A stretch of DNA of 64,000 nt from Marvinbryantia formatexigens DSM 14469 (GTDB lineage: Bacteria; Bacillota; Clostridia; Lachnospirales; Lachnospiraceae), in NCBI RefSeq assembly GCF_025148285.1, contig NZ_CP102268.1, positions 3,513,001 through 3,577,000 on the forward strand. The letters run 5' to 3'. Of this stretch, positions 60,501-64,000 are shown piece by piece. The position numbers were made by a program, and so were the translations under genes. Position 1 is the stretch's first letter; every line of letters starts with the position of its first letter. The notes under the pieces are model-generated. The model ran no database searches, had not been told where the DNA came from, and was given only the letters and a program-made list of their open reading frames with translations.

Positions 60501-61733
60501 CACGCCGAGCCTGGTATGCACGTTAATGTGGCGCTACTTGATATAGCCTCCATGCATCCACATAGCGCGATCGCGGAAGTCCTCTTCGGAGTCAAATTCA
60601 CGACTGCGTTCCGGGAAATTGTAGAGGGGCGTGTCAGCATCAAGCATGAGGCATGGGATGTCGTCAATACGATGCTGGATGGAAAATTGACGCCTTATAT
60701 CAAGAAAGTGATTGACGGCGAGCTGACATCTAAAGATTTGGCAAACGCTTTGAAAACTGCTATCAATTCTGTCTACGGTCTGACATCTGCATCCTTTGAC
60801 AACCCGTTCCGTGATATCCGGAATAAAGACAATATCGTTGCGAAACGTGGGGCGTTGTTCATGGTCGATTTAAAGAATGCTGTACAGGAACGGGGATTCA
60901 TCGTCGCTCATATCAAAACCGATTCCATTAAGATTCCGAATGCTACGCCGGAGATTATCCAGTTTGTCATGGACTTTGGAAAGCGGTATGGCTACACCTT
61001 CGAGCATGAAGATACATATGAGCGTATGTGTCTCGTCAACGATTCCGTCTATATCGCGAAGTACAAGGAGCCTCACATTGACAGAAAAACTGGAAAGAAA
61101 ATCTGGTGGACAGCGACTGGCAAGCAGTTTGCGGTGCCGTACGTGTTCAAGACGTTGTTCAGTAAAGAACCGATATCTATCAGTGATATGCGGGAGGTCT
61201 TTTCTGTTAAAACGGCTCTGTATCTTGACATGAACGAAAAACTTCCAGATGTAACCGGATATGAGAAAGAGCTCGATAAGCTAAAAGAAAAGTACCGGAA
61301 AGGATTGATATCCGACACATTATTTGAGCCAGAGAGAGCGAGACTCGACGAGCTTATAGCGACAGGACACGATTACCGTTTTGTCGGAAAAGTCGGAGAA
61401 TTCTGTCCGGTAAAAGCAGGTGCCGGCGGTGGAATTCTGAAACGGGAGCAGGACGGAAAATACAATGCCGCAAGCGGGACAATCGGGTATCGTTGGCTGG
61501 AATCTGAGTTGCTTTTGAAAAAGACAGAAGATGGGGCAGAAGTGATTTCGGGTAACGAAGATATTGTCGACAGGTCGTATTATACAAAACTTGTTGACGA
61601 TGCAGTAGATGCCATCAGTAAATACGGCGATTTCGAGTGGTTTGTGTCCGACGAGTCCTCCATTGAAGAGGAGCATACGCCGGATTTTATGAACATACCG
61701 GAAGACGCCGGTGAAGAAATGCCATTTTTATAA
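57573..61733 (+). CDS. Fused SF3 helicase, AEP-like primase and family B DNA polymerase
   Basis: One 1386-residue chain. Residues about 100-380: D5-type SF3 helicase with Walker A GAAGTGKST (182-190) and the Walker B region VAIQHDGE (229-236). About 450-620: AEP primase-polymerase-like region with VVDFDL (D511, D513) and SGQGLHLHY (H548, H550). About 700-860: 3'-5' exonuclease with DIE (D707, E709), GFNNRRYDNHIL and Y848xxxD852. About 980-1250: family B polymerase with motif A LLDIASMHPHSA (D990), motif B KTAINSVYG (1061-1069) and motif C HIKTDSIKI (D1117), where the first Asp of DTDS is Lys. No stop or frameshift interrupts it. Start is GTG 57573 after AAGGAGG; the ATG two bases earlier ends after five codons. 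Confidence 0.85.
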   Translation: MVDFLVIATQATKKGVEIFPKFRLYPKSTDLMIRGGDFYAIWVEEKQMWSTDEQVALQIIDKELNRFAQEYRKRYDYDVRVLYMWDSKSGMIDSWHKYCQRQMRDSFHMLDETLIFSNTITSKNDYASKRLSYPLEAGEIKAYDRLISTLYSPEERHKIEWAIGAIVSGESKTIQKFMVLYGAAGTGKSTVLNIIEKLFDGYCTVFSAKDLGSSGSQFALEPFKTNPLVAIQHDGELSRIDDNTRLNSLVSHELMTVNEKFKSTYASRFKCFLFVGSNKPVKITDGKSGLIRRLIDVHPSGKKIPSREYNQLVHQIDFELGAIAWHCRGVYMENPDYYDDYIPVEMLDATNDFYNFVIDSYSVFKREDGTSLKAAWEMYKQYCEDAKVPYPDSRRVFKEELKNYFREVLDRFEMEDGTRVRSYYKGFRTDKFEMEKKEVVKKEPDKTETWVVLQERQHGVFEEECAECPAQYASKYETPKKSWDEVSGRLSGLDVSRLHYVKVPENHIVVDFDLKNEAGEKSLERNIEAASRWTPTYAEVSKSGQGLHLHYLYSGDVSRLSRIYDENIEVKVFTGKSALRRKLTKCNDLPIAPISSGLPLKGDDSTVDFKVLANEKALRTLIKRNLNKEYHASTKCSMDFIFKNLKDAYESGMTYDVSDMKNAIVAFAAQSTNNAYYCLKLVGKMNFKSDETGVSTNGRDSPLIFVDIEVFPNLFVVCWKPEGKGKPIVNMINPKPSDIEELLSFRLVGFNNRRYDNHILYARLMGYTNEQLFELSQKIINAPKGEGRNHMFGEAYNLSYTDIYDFASAGNKKSLKKLEIEMGIHHQELGLPWDKPVPENLWGKVVEYCGNDVMATEMAFSYLSADWTARQILADLAGMSVNDTTNTLTTKIIFGNDRKPQGDFNYRNLAEPVREMDDETRAFLEEACPEMMARLHSDPTLPFEDPVSILPFFPGYKYENGKSTYRGEEVGEGGYVHAEPGMHVNVALLDIASMHPHSAIAEVLFGVKFTTAFREIVEGRVSIKHEAWDVVNTMLDGKLTPYIKKVIDGELTSKDLANALKTAINSVYGLTSASFDNPFRDIRNKDNIVAKRGALFMVDLKNAVQERGFIVAHIKTDSIKIPNATPEIIQFVMDFGKRYGYTFEHEDTYERMCLVNDSVYIAKYKEPHIDRKTGKKIWWTATGKQFAVPYVFKTLFSKEPISISDMREVFSVKTALYLDMNEKLPDVTGYEKELDKLKEKYRKGLISDTLFEPERARLDELIATGHDYRFVGKVGEFCPVKAGAGGGILKREQDGKYNAASGTIGYRWLESELLLKKTEDGAEVISGNEDIVDRSYYTKLVDDAVDAISKYGDFEWFVSDESSIEEEHTPDFMNIPEDAGEEMPFL

Positions 61734-61751
61734 AGAAAAGGAGAAAGAAAA

Positions 61752-62249
61752 ATGTATTTAACTTTTGCACCGAGAAATATTTTGCAGATTGATGACGCAA
61801 GGATTGTTTTTCGTAATTTTAAAGGAATCGCATCGAAATTTAACAATGAAGGAGAACGTAATTTTGCCGTAGTTATACCGGACCAGGAGATCGCCGACGC
61901 ACTGCTTAATGATAAAAATCAGTTTGGCGCGAGTTGGAACGTACGGATTAAGGCACCTAAAGACGGTGGGGATATGCCGTTCATCTATCTTCCAGTTAAG
62001 GTACGTTTTAACGAACGTGGACCAAAGATTTTTCTCATAAGTGGGAATCATCGGACAGAACTCAAAGAGGATACCGTTGGCATTCTTGATGATATTGATA
62101 TCCGTTCCATTGATATGGATATTCGTCCATATGACGGCGAGGGAGCTATGGGACCATTTCGTTCCGCGTATTTGCAGTCGATGGAGGTGATACAGGAAGT
62201 TGACCGGTTTACCGCGCGATATGCGGCAGAAGAGCATCCCGAAGAATAG
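61752..62249 (+). CDS. Putative single-stranded DNA-binding protein
   Basis: A 165-residue beta-rich protein right after the polymerase gene. Features: IVFRNFKGIASKFNNEGERN, NFAVVIPDQEIADALL, DMPFIYLPVKVRFN, DDIDIRSIDMDIRPYDGEGA and an acidic C-terminus EEHPEE as in SSB proteins. The OB-fold role is inferred from position and the acidic tail. AAAGGAG precedes the ATG. Confidence 0.55.
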   Translation: MYLTFAPRNILQIDDARIVFRNFKGIASKFNNEGERNFAVVIPDQEIADALLNDKNQFGASWNVRIKAPKDGGDMPFIYLPVKVRFNERGPKIFLISGNHRTELKEDTVGILDDIDIRSIDMDIRPYDGEGAMGPFRSAYLQSMEVIQEVDRFTARYAAEEHPEE

Positions 62250-62259
62250 TTTATATTTT

Positions 62260-62288
62260 AGGGGTTGTTCGGAAAAGGAACAGCCCCT
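62260..62288 (+). terminator. Strong hairpin at the end of the replication block
   Basis: AGGGGTTGTTC (62260-62270) pairs with GAACAGCCCCT (62278-62288), loop GGAAAAG. T-run absent, but it separates replication from tail-type genes. Confidence 0.7.
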
Positions 62289-62308
62289 TAACGTGCAAAG
62301 GAGATTGT

Positions 62309-62629
62309 ATGAAGATTTTAAAATTCATTGTGGACGGGCAGCAGATAAAAAAAGACCCGGAATGTGATTTCGATAATATCGTGCCTGGAACAACCGGATA
62401 TCTGTCTGCACATTTTACTTTTTCCGAAGACTGGAATGGTTACGCAAAAGCTGCCGGGTTCTGGTCGAACGGGAACGAGTGCGAACCACAGATAATCGGT
62501 CTTGACGGGCTGTGTGATATTCCGGCAGAGGCTACGCGTAACAAGCGTTTCGAAATCATAGTGATGGGAAAACGCGCCAATTCAAGACTTGTGACTGGAA
62601 AAATGGAAATAGTTCAGAACGGGAGGTAG
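62309..62629 (+). CDS. Small phage tail-associated protein
   Basis: A 106-residue beta-rich protein: KFIVDGQQIKKDPECDF, YLSAHFTFSEDWNGYAKAAGF, ECEPQIIGLDGLCDIPAEAT, FEIIVMGKRANSRLVTGKME, ending QNGR. This pattern is seen in small proteins encoded next to baseplate/receptor-binding genes of clostridial phages. AAAGGAG precedes the ATG; the next gene starts 3 bp later. Confidence 0.65.
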   Translation: MKILKFIVDGQQIKKDPECDFDNIVPGTTGYLSAHFTFSEDWNGYAKAAGFWSNGNECEPQIIGLDGLCDIPAEATRNKRFEIIVMGKRANSRLVTGKMEIVQNGR

Positions 62630-62632
62630 TAT

Positions 62633-64000
62633 ATGGAAACAACAAGAGTAGAAGAATTACTGGATAGTCTGCCGGACAACGAAAACGGTGTATATGAAGC
62701 CGGAACAGGGGAGAGAGAGCGACATATCGTTATCGGAAGAGACCGTGTTATTGTTGTTCCGGACGAGTTGAAAAGAATAGCGGTGGAGACCGACCATAAT
62801 ATCGAAACAGTAACTTTCGACTGTCCGCGATACTGGGATGATAAGGATTTATCGGAGATGAGCATATACATCAATTATCTCAGAGCAGACGGGGAACCTG
62901 GAAGCCACAGAGCTACGAATGTGGTTGTGGATGAGACTGATCCAGAGCTGATGCATTTTGACTGGACGATTCGGGGTCATGTGTCCGCGGTGGCCGGAAG
63001 CCTTGTGGTTCTGGTATTGGCGAAGAAAACAGATAGCACGGGTATCGAACGGAACAGATGGAATTCGGAAGTAAACAGGGAAATGTATGTTTCAGAAGGG
63101 TTGGATACTATTCCGGAGGCAATGACGCATATGCCGGACGTTGTAGAACAGTTGTTACTGCAGTTGAACAATGCGAAGGATAGTGCGCTGGGGGATATTG
63201 ATGATAAGAAAACAGAATCCTTGGAAGAGGTTGCCGATACCAAGACAGAGGCGCTTTCGTCCATCGACACTGCAAAAAATAGCTCTGTCGAAGAAATCGT
63301 AAATACGAAAACAGAATCCTTAAGCGCAGTTTCCACAGCCCAGACCAATGCCGTCAACGAGACAAATTCGGCAAAGACAGTAGCTCTCGAGGAAATCGGC
63401 GAGGCAAAAACTGATGCAGTGAATGCGGTGGACACTCAGACGAATCTTACCAATTTTGTTAAATCGCATTTTAATCTGCTAAGAACCGGAAAAGTTTATA
63501 CAGTTCGCGTTCCGTTATGGGAAACAAGTCAGACTTCGAACGGAGAAAAGCTAGACGACAATGCCGGGTTGGTTATGTTACCGTCGACCGCGACGGAGCA
63601 CCGACAGGACGACTACGAGTCGATTCCACTTTTCAAGACATATGACTGCAATGCCGTAGTTGATGAAGATGGAAAAAGATATATCACGGCGATGAAAGGC
63701 GATGCTAATTACAGAGATACCGGAGCTGTAGATGTATTTGTACTCGGTATGTCTTATTATGAGAAATACTGGATTGAAGACGGTTACTGGTATTATTCGA
63801 GAACGGACACGCCGAGGGAAGGGTATACACTTGCTGTCGAATGTAAAGATATATATGGAAATGACCAGGGGTTTGCGTTGTATGGAAAACACGTTGCCGG
63901 TCTGGTTGATGGAATACCCTACTCTTCCAAAAACCTGATTCCGGCAAGACATTGTTCGGGAAGAACGGATGGACTGTCGACAGGTATTTCATATAACGGA
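62633..64000 (+). CDS. Phage baseplate/receptor-binding type protein, 5' part
   Basis: Frame open from ATG 62633 to the window edge (456 codons, incomplete). Residues 1-170 form a beta-rich domain as in BppU-like baseplate N-termini (ERHIVIGRDRVIVVPDELK; MHFDWTIRGHVSAVAGSLVV). About 175-280 is a repetitive coiled coil with KKTESLEEVADTKTEALSS-like units, the usual trimeric stalk. Then a new globular part (VYTVRVPLWETSQ; YDCNAVVDEDGK; YWYYSRTDTPREGYTLAVEC), probably the host-contact domain. GGGAGG precedes the start. Confidence 0.75.
   Translation, partial: METTRVEELLDSLPDNENGVYEAGTGERERHIVIGRDRVIVVPDELKRIAVETDHNIETVTFDCPRYWDDKDLSEMSIYINYLRADGEPGSHRATNVVVDETDPELMHFDWTIRGHVSAVAGSLVVLVLAKKTDSTGIERNRWNSEVNREMYVSEGLDTIPEAMTHMPDVVEQLLLQLNNAKDSALGDIDDKKTESLEEVADTKTEALSSIDTAKNSSVEEIVNTKTESLSAVSTAQTNAVNETNSAKTVALEEIGEAKTDAVNAVDTQTNLTNFVKSHFNLLRTGKVYTVRVPLWETSQTSNGEKLDDNAGLVMLPSTATEHRQDDYESIPLFKTYDCNAVVDEDGKRYITAMKGDANYRDTGAVDVFVLGMSYYEKYWIEDGYWYYSRTDTPREGYTLAVECKDIYGNDQGFALYGKHVAGLVDGIPYSSKNLIPARHCSGRTDGLSTGISYNG

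Larger units (their letters stand above)
47156..64000 (+). mobile_element. Tailed-phage/prophage segment beginning at tRNA-Ser; right end outside window
   Basis: Gene size, spacing and composition change abruptly after the tRNA: nearly all genes are on the plus strand, most below 150 codons, with replication genes at 57-62 kb and tail/baseplate-type genes from 62.3 kb. No integrase, repressor, terminase or capsid gene is visible, so the integrated state is inferred. The gap 47156-47390 holds no gene; it is A/T-rich. Confidence 0.85.

Overview
The window looks like chromosome of an anaerobic, spore-forming Firmicute of the Lachnospiraceae/Clostridia type. Reasons: strong AGGAGG ribosome sites, a paired GlgC/GlgD glycogen system, a GerA-family spore protein, long-form HPF, a DegV protein, an FMN riboswitch before an ECF-type RibU, a prfB gene with in-frame UGA autoregulation, and a proposed phosphoglycerate-mutase-type homoserine kinase next to hom. 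No genus can be assigned from the sequence alone.

Layout. 1-15.0 kb: tail of an ABC exporter, a DUF2156 protein, two PLP aminotransferases (one HisC), a small membrane exporter-like protein, a methyltransferase overlapping hslO, nadE, DegV, a GerA-type protein, a lipoprotein and glgCD. 15.2-17.4 kb: a HIT protein and an IS110-family insertion. 17.4-24.6 kb: small regulators (MarR/GNAT pair, membrane protein/winged-helix pair), a kinase-like protein, GNAT, a 42-bp tandem repeat, a His6-type HisA, HPF and a minus-strand AAA/PD-(D/E)XK protein. 24.7-37 kb: secA, prfB (+1 frameshift), an SPFH/zinc-ribbon/TPM trio resembling Bacillus ydjI-ydjG-ydjH, an ACT regulator with hom and a proposed homoserine kinase, and tex. 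37-40.4 kb: a minus-strand MoxR ATPase, VWA protein and small partner. 40.6-47 kb: FMN riboswitch-ribU, then tsaE-tsaB-rimI and rnz-tsaD-ispD (the t6A tRNA modification genes except tsaC), ending in tRNA-Ser(UGA).

From the tRNA-Ser gene to the window end (47.2-64 kb) the sequence changes character: one strand, dozens of tiny genes, many single-membrane-pass microproteins, three DUF6353-like paralogues, a very large replication protein, a putative ssDNA-binding protein and tail/baseplate-type genes. This is a tailed-phage or prophage segment whose far end lies outside the window. Its largest gene encodes one 1386-residue chain with SF3 (D5-type) helicase, archaeo-eukaryotic primase-like, 3'-5' exonuclease and family B DNA polymerase motifs.

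The strongest unexplained signal is a fixed-geometry motif, CGC-N3-WWWWACA-N9-ATGR, found nine times between 47.68 and 53.76 kb, each copy 19-39 nt before the start codon of a small phage gene. Together with at least eight intrinsic terminators on the same strand it splits the phage early region into short transcription or translation units.
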